From Gammaproteobacteria bacterium (GTDB taxonomy: Bacteria; Pseudomonadota; Gammaproteobacteria; Steroidobacterales; GCA-2729495): DNA of 51,170 nt. Positions within the stretch are counted from its first letter, which is position 1; each line of letters begins with the position of its first letter. The translations under genes were made by a program, and so were the position numbers. Of the stretch, positions 26,898 through 35,201 are shown in pieces. The notes under the pieces are model-generated. The model saw only the letters and a program-made list of their open reading frames with translations, did not search any database and was not told the DNA's origin. Where the stretch lies: NCBI GenBank assembly GCA_016874095.1, contig VGVH01000016.1, positions 1-51,170 on the forward strand, in the 5' to 3' direction.

Positions 26898-27788
26898 GTG
26901 AGATACCTGCTGCCATTCGCCCTGCTGCTCGCCGGCTGCGCCGCCAGCGCGCCGGGCCCGGGCCCGGTCTTCCGCGACTGCAACGACTGCCCCGACATGG
27001 TCGTCGTTCCCGCCGGGCGTTTCGCCATGGGCGCGGAAGCTGGCGAGGAGGGGAGCCCCGAGGGGCCGGTGCGCAACGTGACGATCAGCCGCCCGTTCGC
27101 GCTCGGCCGCTACGAGATCACGCAGCGACAGTTCGCCGCATTCATTGCCGACACCGGCTACCTCATGCGCGGCGGCTGCGAGATCCCGGAGGGCGGCGAG
27201 TGGCGCCGTCCCGCCGACGCCGACTGGACCAACCCGGGCTACGGCCGCGTGCCCTTCGAGGACGAACCAGCCGCCTGCATCTCGTGGCTCGACGCCGACG
27301 CCTACGTGCGCTGGCTGGCGGATCGTACGGGCTTGCCCTATCGCCTGCCGACCGAAGCGGAGTGGGAGTACGCGGCGCGCTCCGGCGCAGCGGGCGAGTA
27401 CTGGTGGGGCGCGATGGACGCCGCTTGCCGCCACGCCAACGTGCACGACGAGGCTGGCGCCGCCGCCCACGCGTCTGGCCGGGAACCCTTTCCATGCAAC
27501 GACGGGTTTGCGCAGGCAGCACCCGTCGGGTCGTTTGCCGCCAATGCCTGGGGCCTGCACGACATGAGCGGCAATGTCTGGGAGTGGACGGCCGACTGCT
27601 ACGTCGCTCCGTATCCCTCGGCACCGGTCGATGGCGACGCCGTCACCGCGGAAGCCTGCGAGAAACGCGCGGTCCGCGGCGGCGGCTGGATCACGGGTCC
27701 CGGCCTCCAGCGCCTCAGTTTCCGCGGCCGGTACACGCCGGAGACACTGATTTCCCACTTCGGCCTGCGCGTCGCGCGCGACTTATGA
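26898..27788 (+). CDS. FGE/SUMF1-fold lipoprotein lacking the catalytic cysteines
   Basis: This is a 296-residue protein. The GTG start at 26898 begins a lipoprotein signal with lipobox LLLAGCA, so it is anchored in the membrane facing the periplasm. The SUMF1 domain is clear: VVPAGRFAMGAE, GRYEITQRQFAAFIADTGY, YRLPTEAEWEYAARSG, GNVWEWTADCY. The catalytic block, however, reads GGGWITGPGLQRLSFRGRY, with no cysteines where true FGEs have C-x4-C. It therefore cannot act by the FGE copper/cysteine mechanism; related domains serve in binding or other oxidative roles. It contrasts with the intact FGE at the window start. Placed between an MFS and the dehydratase-like gene. Confidence 0.85.
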   Translation: MRYLLPFALLLAGCAASAPGPGPVFRDCNDCPDMVVVPAGRFAMGAEAGEEGSPEGPVRNVTISRPFALGRYEITQRQFAAFIADTGYLMRGGCEIPEGGEWRRPADADWTNPGYGRVPFEDEPAACISWLDADAYVRWLADRTGLPYRLPTEAEWEYAARSGAAGEYWWGAMDAACRHANVHDEAGAAAHASGREPFPCNDGFAQAAPVGSFAANAWGLHDMSGNVWEWTADCYVAPYPSAPVDGDAVTAEACEKRAVRGGGWITGPGLQRLSFRGRYTPETLISHFGLRVARDL

Positions 27789-27833
27789 AAAGACCGGCGG
27801 TTCCGGCGCGTGGCCTATGCGGCAGGTCGGTGC

Positions 27834-27839
27834 GATAAT
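27834..27839 (+). promoter_or_regulatory. Candidate -10 element for a leaderless transcript
   Basis: GATAAT ends seven bases before the ATG of the dehydratase-like gene, and no ribosome-binding site is visible there. If used, transcription would start at or next to the A of the ATG. The -35 match is poor, so this is tentative. Confidence 0.35.
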
Positions 27840-27845
27840 CGCGGC

Positions 27846-29402
27846 ATGGCTGTTCGTGCAGATGCCCTGAAGTCCGCCCCGCCGCCGCGCATCCGCACGG
27901 GTGCCGAGTACATCGAATCGCTGCGCGACCGCGGCCTGCGGGTATTCCTCTTCGGTGAAGCGGTGGCGGAGCCGGTCGATCACCCGATCATCCGCCCGTC
28001 CATCAACGCGGTGGCCGAGACCTACGATCTCGCGGAACGCCATCCCGAGCTGGCGACGGCCGTTTCGCCCTATACCGGCGAGCGCGTCAACCGCTTCCTG
28101 CACATCGCCACTTCGCCTGCCGACCTGGTCATGCAGAACAAGATGCAGCGCCGCCTGGGCCAGCTCACCGGCACCTGCTTCCAGCGCTGTGTCGGCATGG
28201 ACGCGTTCAACTCACTCCATTCCGTCACGTTCGAGATGGACGAGCGCCACGGCACCGCCTACCACAAGCGGTTCGTCGACTTCCTGACGCGCATGCAGCG
28301 CGCCAACTACGTCGTCGGTGGCGCCATGACCGACGTGAAGGGCGATCGCGGCAAGGCGCCGCACGAGCAGGCGGATCCGGATCTGTTCGTGCACGTGGTC
28401 CGCCGCGACGACAAGGGCGTCTACATCCGCGGCGCCAAGGCGCACCAGACCGGTTGCCTCAACTCGCACTGGCTGGTGGTGATGCCGACGATGCGGCTCG
28501 GCCCGAAGGACCGCGACTACGCCATCGTCGGCGCCATTCCTGTCGATGCGCCGGGCATCACCTATATCTACGGCCGCCAGAGCTGCGACACGCGCGCGCT
28601 CGACGGCGACATCGACGCCGGCAACCGCCGCTATGCCGGCCAGGAAGCCATGATCGTCTTCGACGACGTGTTCATTCCCTTCGACCACGTGTTCATGGAC
28701 GGCGAACACGATTTCGCGGGGATGCTGGTCGAGCGCTTCACCTGCTACCACCGCCGCAGCTACGTCTGCAAAACGGGCGTGGGCGACGTGCTGATCGGCG
28801 CAGCGGCCACCGTCGCCGACTACAACGGCGTGGAAAAGGCGGGCCACATCCGCGACAAGCTCGTGGAGATGACGCACCTCAACGAAACCATCTACGGCAC
28901 CGGCGTCGCCGCGAGCTGGCAGTCGACGCCGATGAAGTCGGGCGTGTTCCTGTCCGACGACATGCTGTCGAACGTGTGCAAGCACCACGTGACGAAAATG
29001 CCCTACGAGATCGGCCGCCTTGCGCAGGATCTCGCCGGGGGCCTGATGGTGACGATGCCCTCGGAGCAGGAACTCGCGAGCGGGGAGGTCGGCGACCTGA
29101 TCCGCAAGTACCTGAAGGGCCGCGCCGAGGTGCCGGTCGAGGATCGCATGCGCATCATGCGGCTGATCGAGAACATGACCATGGGCCGCAATGCCGTCGG
29201 TTACCTCACCGAGTCCATGCATGGCGCCGGGTCGCCGCAGGCGCAGCGCATCCAGATCGGCCGGTCGATGCAGGTCGAGTTCAAGAAGTCCCTGGCGCGC
29301 ACGCTGGCAGGGATTTCGCCCGAGTCCGCCGAGGAGCCGTCGGGCGATCCGGCCGACTACATGACACGCGTCTTCGAGCCGGTGAAGAAGCCCGATGCCT
29401 GA
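27846..29402 (+). CDS. 4-hydroxybutyryl-CoA dehydratase-like flavin/iron-sulfur enzyme (HpaB family)
   Basis: This is a 518-residue protein. In AbfD the flavin and a [4Fe-4S] cluster dehydrate 4-hydroxybutyryl-CoA to crotonyl-CoA. Conserved here are GTCFQRCVGMDAFNSL (Cys111, Cys115; AbfD Cys99/Cys103), VERFTCYHRRSYVCKTGVGD (His302, Cys308), EMTHLNETIYGTG, KMPYEIGRLAQDLAGGLMVT and TESMHGAGSPQAQRIQIGR. As I recall the AbfD sequence, its His292-Cys299 spacing is seven, against six here, so one residue appears missing between these ligands. The family also contains flavin monooxygenases, but the paired cysteines argue for the dehydratase branch. It overlaps the following ALDH by eight bases. Confidence 0.85.
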   Translation: MAVRADALKSAPPPRIRTGAEYIESLRDRGLRVFLFGEAVAEPVDHPIIRPSINAVAETYDLAERHPELATAVSPYTGERVNRFLHIATSPADLVMQNKMQRRLGQLTGTCFQRCVGMDAFNSLHSVTFEMDERHGTAYHKRFVDFLTRMQRANYVVGGAMTDVKGDRGKAPHEQADPDLFVHVVRRDDKGVYIRGAKAHQTGCLNSHWLVVMPTMRLGPKDRDYAIVGAIPVDAPGITYIYGRQSCDTRALDGDIDAGNRRYAGQEAMIVFDDVFIPFDHVFMDGEHDFAGMLVERFTCYHRRSYVCKTGVGDVLIGAAATVADYNGVEKAGHIRDKLVEMTHLNETIYGTGVAASWQSTPMKSGVFLSDDMLSNVCKHHVTKMPYEIGRLAQDLAGGLMVTMPSEQELASGEVGDLIRKYLKGRAEVPVEDRMRIMRLIENMTMGRNAVGYLTESMHGAGSPQAQRIQIGRSMQVEFKKSLARTLAGISPESAEEPSGDPADYMTRVFEPVKKPDA

Positions 29403-30825
29403 AGGGGCTCCTGCCGTGCAGGTCGCCGCGGTCGATGTGGTGAACCCCCGCACGGGCCAGGTCGACTACCGCTTCATACCCCCGAGTGCGGACCAACTCG
29501 CCGCGCGCGCCGGGGAATTGCGCAAAGCCCAGGCAGGCTGGCGGGCCGCGGGACTCGCGGCGCGCTGCGCCGCCATGCGCCGTTTCGCCACGGCGCTGGA
29601 AAGCCAGCGCGATGCGATCGTCGCCGCCCTGGCGATCGACACGGGTCGCACCCACATTGCGGCGGGCGAACTCGCATCGGCGGCGAACAACATCCGCCGC
29701 TGGTGCGATCGTGCGCCGGCCATCGTGGAGCCTCCCCAATTCGACTCGAAGATGGTGCCGTCGCTGACCATCGGCCACCAGCTCGTGCCGTATTCGCTCG
29801 TCGGCGTCATCAGCCCGTGGAATTTTCCGCTGGCGCTGTCGCTGATCGACGCCGTGCCGGCACTGATTGCCGGTTGCGCGGTGCTCATCAAGCCGAGCGA
29901 AGTGACGCCGCGCTTCGCCGTGCCTTTTCGCGAGGCGATTCGCTCCGTGCCGGAGCTTTCGGCGGTGTTCGACATCATCGCCGGCGGTCGCGACACCGGC
30001 GCGCAGCTCATCCCGCTGGTCGATGCAATCTGCTTCACGGGCAGTGTTGCGACCGGCCGCAAGGTCGGCGTGGCCGCAGCGGAGCACTTCATCCCGGCAT
30101 TCCTCGAGCTGGGCGGCAAGGATCCCGCCGTCGTGCTGCCGGGCGCCGACCTCGAACAGGCGAGCGACGGCATCCTGCGCTCGTCCTGTCTCGCGACCGG
30201 CCAGGCCTGCCTCGCGATCGAGCGCGTGTACGTGCACGAATCAGACCACGACCGGTTGGTGGACCTGCTGGTCGAGAAATCGAAGCGCGTGCGCTTCAAT
30301 CATCCAGACATCGACAGCGGCGACATCGGCCCGATGATCTTCGGCAGGCAGGCGGACATCATCGACGCACACCTAGACGATGCCGTCGCCAGGGGAGCAG
30401 TCATCCGCTGCGGCGGCAAGAGCCAGAACCTCGGCGGCGGGCGCTACGTCCCGGCGACCGTGGTGACGAACGTCAACCACGACATGAAGCTCATGACCGA
30501 CGAGACCTTCGGCCCGATCACGCCAGTCATGAAGTACCGCAGCGTGGAGGAGGCCGTCGCGCTCGCCAATGACACGATCTACGGCCTGTCGGGCGCCGTC
30601 TTTGCCCGCACCCTGGAGGAGGCGCGCGCGGTTGCCGAGCGCATCAACGCCGGCGGCATGAGCCTGAACGACGCCGGCCTGACCCGCGAGACCTACGAGG
30701 CCGAGAAGCACTCCTTCGGCTGTTCCGGCACCGGCGGTTCCCGCCACGGCGACGCGGGTCTCACCCGATTCTTCCGCAAGAAGGCGCTGCTCGGCCAGCG
30801 TGGCGCACCGGCCAGGCTGGTGTAA
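29395..30825 (+). CDS. Aldehyde dehydrogenase (NAD(P)+)
   Basis: This is a 476-residue ALDH superfamily enzyme. Motifs are VGVISPWNFPLALSLIDAVP, GCAVLIKPSEVTP, CFTGSVATGRKV, LELGGKDPAVVL (Glu238), GQACLAIERVYV (catalytic Cys272) and DETFGPITPVMKY. The C-terminal SFGCSGTGGSRHGDAGLTRF resembles coniferyl-aldehyde or class 3 types. Its ATG lies inside the end of the dehydratase-like gene (8-nt overlap), so expression is coupled. With an AbfD-like partner, a succinate-semialdehyde or 4-hydroxybutyrate route is one hypothesis; an aromatic aldehyde is equally possible. Confidence 0.88.
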   Translation: MPEGAPAVQVAAVDVVNPRTGQVDYRFIPPSADQLAARAGELRKAQAGWRAAGLAARCAAMRRFATALESQRDAIVAALAIDTGRTHIAAGELASAANNIRRWCDRAPAIVEPPQFDSKMVPSLTIGHQLVPYSLVGVISPWNFPLALSLIDAVPALIAGCAVLIKPSEVTPRFAVPFREAIRSVPELSAVFDIIAGGRDTGAQLIPLVDAICFTGSVATGRKVGVAAAEHFIPAFLELGGKDPAVVLPGADLEQASDGILRSSCLATGQACLAIERVYVHESDHDRLVDLLVEKSKRVRFNHPDIDSGDIGPMIFGRQADIIDAHLDDAVARGAVIRCGGKSQNLGGGRYVPATVVTNVNHDMKLMTDETFGPITPVMKYRSVEEAVALANDTIYGLSGAVFARTLEEARAVAERINAGGMSLNDAGLTRETYEAEKHSFGCSGTGGSRHGDAGLTRFFRKKALLGQRGAPARLV

Positions 30826-30869
30826 TTACGGGCTACAATCCCGCCATCGGCCTGGCGGAGGTGCGGCTC

Positions 30870-31301
30870 ATGCCCTGGTGGGGTTGGTTGGTGATCGGCG
30901 CGATATTCCTCGTCGCCGAACTGTTCATCGTCGAGGCGGAGTTCTTCCTCGTATTCCTTGGCGTGTCCGCGCTGCTGACAGGTCTCGCCGTGTTCGGCAT
31001 TCCGGCCATGCCGGTCTGGGTCCAGTGGATCGTCTTCGCCGTCGTGTCGCTGGTGTCGATGGTGTTCTTCCGCAAGCGCGTCTACGGCAGGTTGGGCAAG
31101 GCTGTCCCGGACCGGCCGCAGGACATGGTGGGCGACCTGATCGAGGTGCCGCAGGCGCTGGCGCCCGGCGGGACCTGCCGCATCGAGTACCGCGGTACCA
31201 CCTGGACCGCGCGCAACGACGGCGCTGCAGCGATTCCTGCCGGCGCGAAAGCGCGTGTCATCGGCACCCAGGGCATCACCTTGCAGGTTTCGGCCGCCTG
31301 A
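30870..31301 (+). CDS. NfeD-family membrane protein
   Basis: This 143-residue protein has three transmembrane helices (MPWWGWLVIGAIFLVAELFI onward), a short loop, and a C-terminal OB-fold, DLIEVPQALAPGGTCRIEYR to the end. NfeD proteins partner with SPFH proteins, as here. GGAGGTG sits about eight bases before the ATG at 30870, making it preferable to the GTG nine bases earlier. TACAAT at 30834-30839 may be its -10. The SPFH gene follows by 33 nt. Confidence 0.9.
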   Translation: MPWWGWLVIGAIFLVAELFIVEAEFFLVFLGVSALLTGLAVFGIPAMPVWVQWIVFAVVSLVSMVFFRKRVYGRLGKAVPDRPQDMVGDLIEVPQALAPGGTCRIEYRGTTWTARNDGAAAIPAGAKARVIGTQGITLQVSAA

Positions 31302-31334
31302 GGCGGCGATACGAGAACAACAAAGGAGTCGGTC

Positions 31335-32267
31335 ATGACGGGAGTCCTGTTCTGGTCCATCGTGTTTGCATTGCTCGCGGTCGTCATCCTCGTGAAGACG
31401 GCCGTGGTCGTGCCGCAGCAGAGCGCCTACGTCGTGGAGAACCTCGGCAAGTACAGCCGCACGCTGCAGGCCGGCTTCCACATCCTGATCCCGTTCGTCG
31501 AGACGATCGCCTACCGGCACAGCCTGAAGGAGAACGCGATCGACATTCCCGAGCAGACCTGCATCACCAAGGACAACGTGCAGGTCGGCGTCGACGGCGT
31601 GCTGTACCTGCAGGTGCTCGACCCGCAGCGGGCCTCCTACGGCATCGCGAACTTCGTGTTCGCGATCGTGCAGCTGGCGCAGACCACGCTACGCAGCGAG
31701 ATCGGCAAGATCGAGCTCGACCGCACCTTCGAGGAGCGCGGCGCCATCAATTCGAACGTGGTAAACGAGCTCGACAAGGCCTCGGAGCCCTGGGGCGTGA
31801 AGGTGCTGCGTTACGAAATCAAGAACATCGTGCCGCCGGGCGACGTGCTCTCCGCGATGGAGAAACAGATGCGCGCCGAGCGGGAGAAGCGCGCCATCGT
31901 GCTCACCTCCGAGGGCGAGCGCGACGCCAAGATCAACCAGGCGGAAGGCGAGAAGCAGCAGGTCATCAAGCAGTCCGAAGCCAACAAGCAGCAGCAGATC
32001 AACGAAGCCGAGGGCGAGGCCCAGGCGATCCTTGCGGTCGCCAACGCCACCGCCGAGGGTCTGCGCAAGGTGGCTCTCGCGCTGCGCGAGCAGGGCGGCC
32101 ACGAGGCCATGCAGCTGCGGATCGCCGAGGCCTACGTCGCCCAGTTCGGCAACATAGCCAAGCAGGGCAACACGCTGGTCGTGCCGGCCAACATCGGCGA
32201 CCTGGCGGCCATGATCAGCCTCGCGACGAACATCGCGAAGCAGCCCCAGCCAGCCGGCCGCCCATGA
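31335..32267 (+). CDS. SPFH/stomatin-like (band 7) protein, QmcA type
   Basis: This 310-residue protein has one N-terminal membrane helix, then the SPFH domain: VVPQQSAYVVENLGKYSRTL, LKENAIDIPEQTCITKDNVQ, ILDRTFEERGAIN-like LDRTFEERGAINSNVV. A long coiled coil, EKRAIVLTSEGERDAKINQA, then AEGEKQQVIKQSEANKQQQ, ends with VPANIGDLAAMI. Such proteins form membrane microdomain cages with NfeD and influence protease access. AAAGGAG precedes the ATG. Co-transcribed with nfeD. Confidence 0.93.
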   Translation: MTGVLFWSIVFALLAVVILVKTAVVVPQQSAYVVENLGKYSRTLQAGFHILIPFVETIAYRHSLKENAIDIPEQTCITKDNVQVGVDGVLYLQVLDPQRASYGIANFVFAIVQLAQTTLRSEIGKIELDRTFEERGAINSNVVNELDKASEPWGVKVLRYEIKNIVPPGDVLSAMEKQMRAEREKRAIVLTSEGERDAKINQAEGEKQQVIKQSEANKQQQINEAEGEAQAILAVANATAEGLRKVALALREQGGHEAMQLRIAEAYVAQFGNIAKQGNTLVVPANIGDLAAMISLATNIAKQPQPAGRP

Positions 32268-32439
32268 CCGGCGCTTCGACACCGGGCATAGCCCGCCGCG
32301 AGCGGCTGGAAGACTGGCGACCGGGCTGAGTTCACGGCCCGCCGTCGCGAATTCGGCAACCGGTCACAGCCGGTCCCGCACCGGCCATCTAGAGTGCACC
32401 TAGGGCGCGACCTGCGTGTCGCAGTGACGGGGACTTTCG

Positions 32440-33384
32440 ATGGCCGTGAGGGACGACCGGCAGGTCGCCGGCGATATCGCCAGGGCGGGCGAGCGCGCCA
32501 AGGTCGTGCGGGTCGATCCGCGCATCGCCGTCGGCGGCGGGCGGCAGGTCAGTGCAGCCGAGATCGTGATGGGTCTCGCCCGTGAGCTGAACTCGGACAA
32601 CATCGAGCTGCCCGGGTTTCCGGACATCGTCGCCCGCCTCCAGCGGGTGCTCGCCGACGAAAAATCCTCGGCGAAGGAAGTGGTGAAGCTGGTCGCGAGC
32701 GAGCCGTCCCTGGCCGCCTGCCTGCTGCAGCTGGCCAACTCCGCCGCGTTCAACAAGACCGGCCGCGAGGTCAGCGATCTCAAGGCCGCCATCAACAACC
32801 TCGGTTTCAACATCGTGCGCAGCCAGGCTGCTTCCTTTGCCATGAAGCAGATGGAGAAGCAGGAGTGGCTCAAGCCGATCCGGCCGGCGCTGGCCGATAT
32901 CTGGAAGACTTCCAACGGTGTCGCCGCGTTGAGCTTCGCCGTCGCCCGCAAGGTGCCGGGCGTGCAGCCCGACGAGTGTATGTCCGCCGGGCTGTTCCAC
33001 CTGATCGGCAAGCTCTACCTGTTCGCCCGCGCCCGCCAGGAGAGCATCGACCCGGCGGCCATCACGGACTGGGAAAAGGCGCTGAACGAGTGGCACACGA
33101 CGATCGCCCGCACGATCCTCGACCACTGGTCCATCCCGACCCGCGTCGCCGAAGCCGTGGAGAACCAGAACGCGATCTTCGATGCCGACGCCAGTGATCT
33201 CAGCCTGATCACCCGCATCCTCTGCGGCGCCAAGCTGCATTTCCGCATCCGCAAGCACCGCGCCGCGCCGGAGCCCGACGCCGAGGCGGCCCTCGCGAAG
33301 ATCCAGCTGAACGGGCAGTCCTTCGACGACATCGTCAAGGCGGCGCAGGCGGACATGGAAGCCGCGAAAGCCGCGCTCGGCTGA
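32440..33384 (+). CDS. HDOD-domain protein
   Basis: This is a 314-residue cytoplasmic protein. The HDOD domain covers about residues 55-255: LPGFPDIVARLQRVLADEKS, LVASEPSLAACLLQLANSAAF, LKAAINNLGFNIVRSQAASF, SAGLFHLIGKLYLFARAR and EWHTTIARTILDHWSIP. HDOD proteins usually act in signalling (chemotaxis, cyclic-di-GMP-linked or stress responses) without hydrolysing nucleotides. It lacks an attached GGDEF, EAL or receiver domain. Convergent with purK seven bases away. Partners not evident. Confidence 0.87.
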   Translation: MAVRDDRQVAGDIARAGERAKVVRVDPRIAVGGGRQVSAAEIVMGLARELNSDNIELPGFPDIVARLQRVLADEKSSAKEVVKLVASEPSLAACLLQLANSAAFNKTGREVSDLKAAINNLGFNIVRSQAASFAMKQMEKQEWLKPIRPALADIWKTSNGVAALSFAVARKVPGVQPDECMSAGLFHLIGKLYLFARARQESIDPAAITDWEKALNEWHTTIARTILDHWSIPTRVAEAVENQNAIFDADASDLSLITRILCGAKLHFRIRKHRAAPEPDAEAALAKIQLNGQSFDDIVKAAQADMEAAKAALG

Positions 33385-33391
33385 GCGCCGT

Positions 33392-34468
33392 TCAGGCCAG
33401 CCCGGCCAATTGCGCTGCCAGCTGCCCGCACCGGGCAGGGTCGCTGTCGAGCACGGTGGCGTGACCGAGCTTGCGGCCCGGCCGGGGTGCCTTGCCGTAG
33501 GCGTGCAATCGGGCCCCGGGTAGCCGCAGGACCTCGGCTGCATCGGGCATCTGCCCGACGAAATTCACCATTGCCGCACAGCCGGTCGGCGCCGTCGAAC
33601 CGAGCGGCATGCCCAGCACCGCGCGCAGGTGATTTTCGAACTGGCTGGTCTCGGCGCCCTCGATCGACCAGTGGCCCGAGTTGTGCACCCGTGGGGCAAA
33701 CTCGTTGACGAGCAGCTCGCCGTCGACGTCGAAGAACTCTATGGCGAGCACGCCCACGTAGCCGAGCTTCTCCATGAGTCGCGTGGCGACGGCTTCGGCC
33801 GGCGCCTGCAGGGGGTCTCCCGGCCTGCTCACCGCGATATGGAGGATGCCGTCGCGGTGCGTGTTCTCGCTCAGCGGGTAGAACGCGAGTGCCCCGTCGA
33901 GTCCTCGCACGGCGATGATGGACACTTCGCGACGGAACGGAACCATCGCCTCGAGGATGCAGGGCACGCTGCCCGCTGCCCGCCAGGCCGAGGCAAGTTC
34001 ACCGGCATCGCCAATCCGCCGCTGCCCCTTGCCGTCGTAGCCGGAATGGCGGGTCTTGAGGATGGCCGGCGCACCGACCGCTCGTGCGGCACTGTCGGCA
34101 TCGGATGGCTGGGCGATGGCGGCGAACTCCGCCGTCCGGCTGCCCAACGCCCGAAACAGATTCTTCTCGGCGAGGCGGTCGGCCGAAACACGCAGCGCCT
34201 CGGCTGAGGGGCGTACCGTTACACGTGGCGCAAGCCGCTCGAGGCTCGCCGGCGGCACGTTCTCGAACTCGAAGGTGACAACATCGCTGGCTGCGGCCAG
34301 CGCGTCGAGTGCGCCCGGGTCGTCCCAGGCCGCGCAGATGTGCTTCGCAACCTGCCCCGCGCAGGCATCGGGCGCGGGGTCCAGGCAGGTGGTTGCGACC
34401 CCGATCCGTTCTCCCGCGATTGCCAGCATGCGTGCCAGCTGGCCGCCGCCGAGCACGCCGACTCTCAA
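33392..34468 (-). CDS. purK: 5-(carboxyamino)imidazole ribonucleotide synthase
   Basis: PurK carboxylates AIR with ATP and bicarbonate to N5-CAIR in purine synthesis. The 358-residue ATP-grasp protein has [77 protein letters not shown] and [19 protein letters not shown]. The start is TTG, and the TTGA overlaps the purE stop, so the pair is translationally coupled. Typical proteobacterial purEK order and length. Confidence 0.95.
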   Translation of the reverse strand: MRVGVLGGGQLARMLAIAGERIGVATTCLDPAPDACAGQVAKHICAAWDDPGALDALAAASDVVTFEFENVPPASLERLAPRVTVRPSAEALRVSADRLAEKNLFRALGSRTAEFAAIAQPSDADSAARAVGAPAILKTRHSGYDGKGQRRIGDAGELASAWRAAGSVPCILEAMVPFRREVSIIAVRGLDGALAFYPLSENTHRDGILHIAVSRPGDPLQAPAEAVATRLMEKLGYVGVLAIEFFDVDGELLVNEFAPRVHNSGHWSIEGAETSQFENHLRAVLGMPLGSTAPTGCAAMVNFVGQMPDAAEVLRLPGARLHAYGKAPRPGRKLGHATVLDSDPARCGQLAAQLAGLA

Positions 34469-34971
34469 GTCGCGGGCTCCCGGGGGTCAGTTCGGGCCAG
34501 CACGGCCTCGGTCTGCTGTTGACGGTGTGCGCGAACGGCTTCGCGGATCTGCGGGTCCGTCGTGCCGAGGATGCTGGCGGCGAGCAGCGCCGCATTGACG
34601 GCGCCGGCGGTGCCGATGGCCAGCGTGCCGACCGGCACGCCGGCCGGCATCTGCATGATCGACAGCAGCGAGTCGACGCCGTTGAGCGTCTTCGACTGCA
34701 CCGGCACGCCGAGTACGGGCAGGGTGGTCTTGGCAGCGGTCATGCCGGGCAGGTGGGCAGCTCCACCCGCGCCCGCGATGATGACGCGCAGGCCCCGCCG
34801 CTCGGCAGATTCCGCGTACTCGAACAGGAGGTCCGGCGTGCGATGCGCGGAGACCACCTGCACCTCGTGCGGCACGCCCAGTTTGGTGAGCGTGTCCGCC
34901 GCGTGGCGCAGGGTGTCCCAGTCCGAGGCCGAGCCCATGATGACGCCGACCAGCGGGGCCGGCGTCGTCAT
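34465..34971 (-). CDS. purE: N5-CAIR mutase
   Basis: PurE class I converts N5-CAIR to CAIR. The 168-residue protein has [20 protein letters not shown], the active-site [36 protein letters not shown] and [25 protein letters not shown] nine bases before ATG 34971 supports this start. In-frame codons extend up to a GTG at 35109, but that sits almost on top of the predicted transcription start and is unconserved. Upstream of and coupled to purK. Confidence 0.95.
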   Translation of the reverse strand: MTTPAPLVGVIMGSASDWDTLRHAADTLTKLGVPHEVQVVSAHRTPDLLFEYAESAERRGLRVIIAGAGGAAHLPGMTAAKTTLPVLGVPVQSKTLNGVDSLLSIMQMPAGVPVGTLAIGTAGAVNAALLAASILGTTDPQIREAVRAHRQQQTEAVLARTDPREPAT

Positions 34972-35018
34972 CGGGCAGCGCTTCCTGCGTGAGGGCTTTT
35001 CGCCGCCGACAGGCTGGC

Positions 35019-35041
35019 CGTGCAGGAGTCGTACCTGCACG
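35019..35041 (-). promoter_or_regulatory. Stem-loop in the purE leader
   Basis: A perfect 8-bp inverted repeat (35019-35026 with 35034-35041) with a 7-nt loop lies in the predicted purE 5' untranslated region, about 50 nt before the start codon. No T-tract follows, so it is not a classical terminator. Function unknown. Confidence 0.4.
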
Positions 35042-35112
35042 TCGTCCTGGTAGGCGGGGTATTGGAAATCCGGTGGGCCATGCGGGTGGTTGTGACCGTC
35101 AGATGACACTCA

Positions 35113-35118
35113 ATTATA
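35113..35118 (-). promoter_or_regulatory. -10 element of the purEK promoter
   Basis: On the minus strand the sequence is a perfect TATAAT, about 140 nt upstream of the purE ATG. No good -35 is present at 16-18 nt; only weak matches were found. It implies a leader of roughly 135 nt. Confidence 0.5.
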
Positions 35119-35201
35119 GAGCAACGGGCGCATGCGGTAGAGCGCAGCGGCGGCACGTCGTCGCGCCGGAGAGCAGGATCGACCCGACGACGGCCGAGCA
35201 G

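Noticed and set aside
34972-35109. N-terminal extension of PurE from a GTG at 35109
   Set aside because: The GTG lies about four bases after the TATAAT box, so it would hardly be on the transcript, and PurE families start at the internal ATG.
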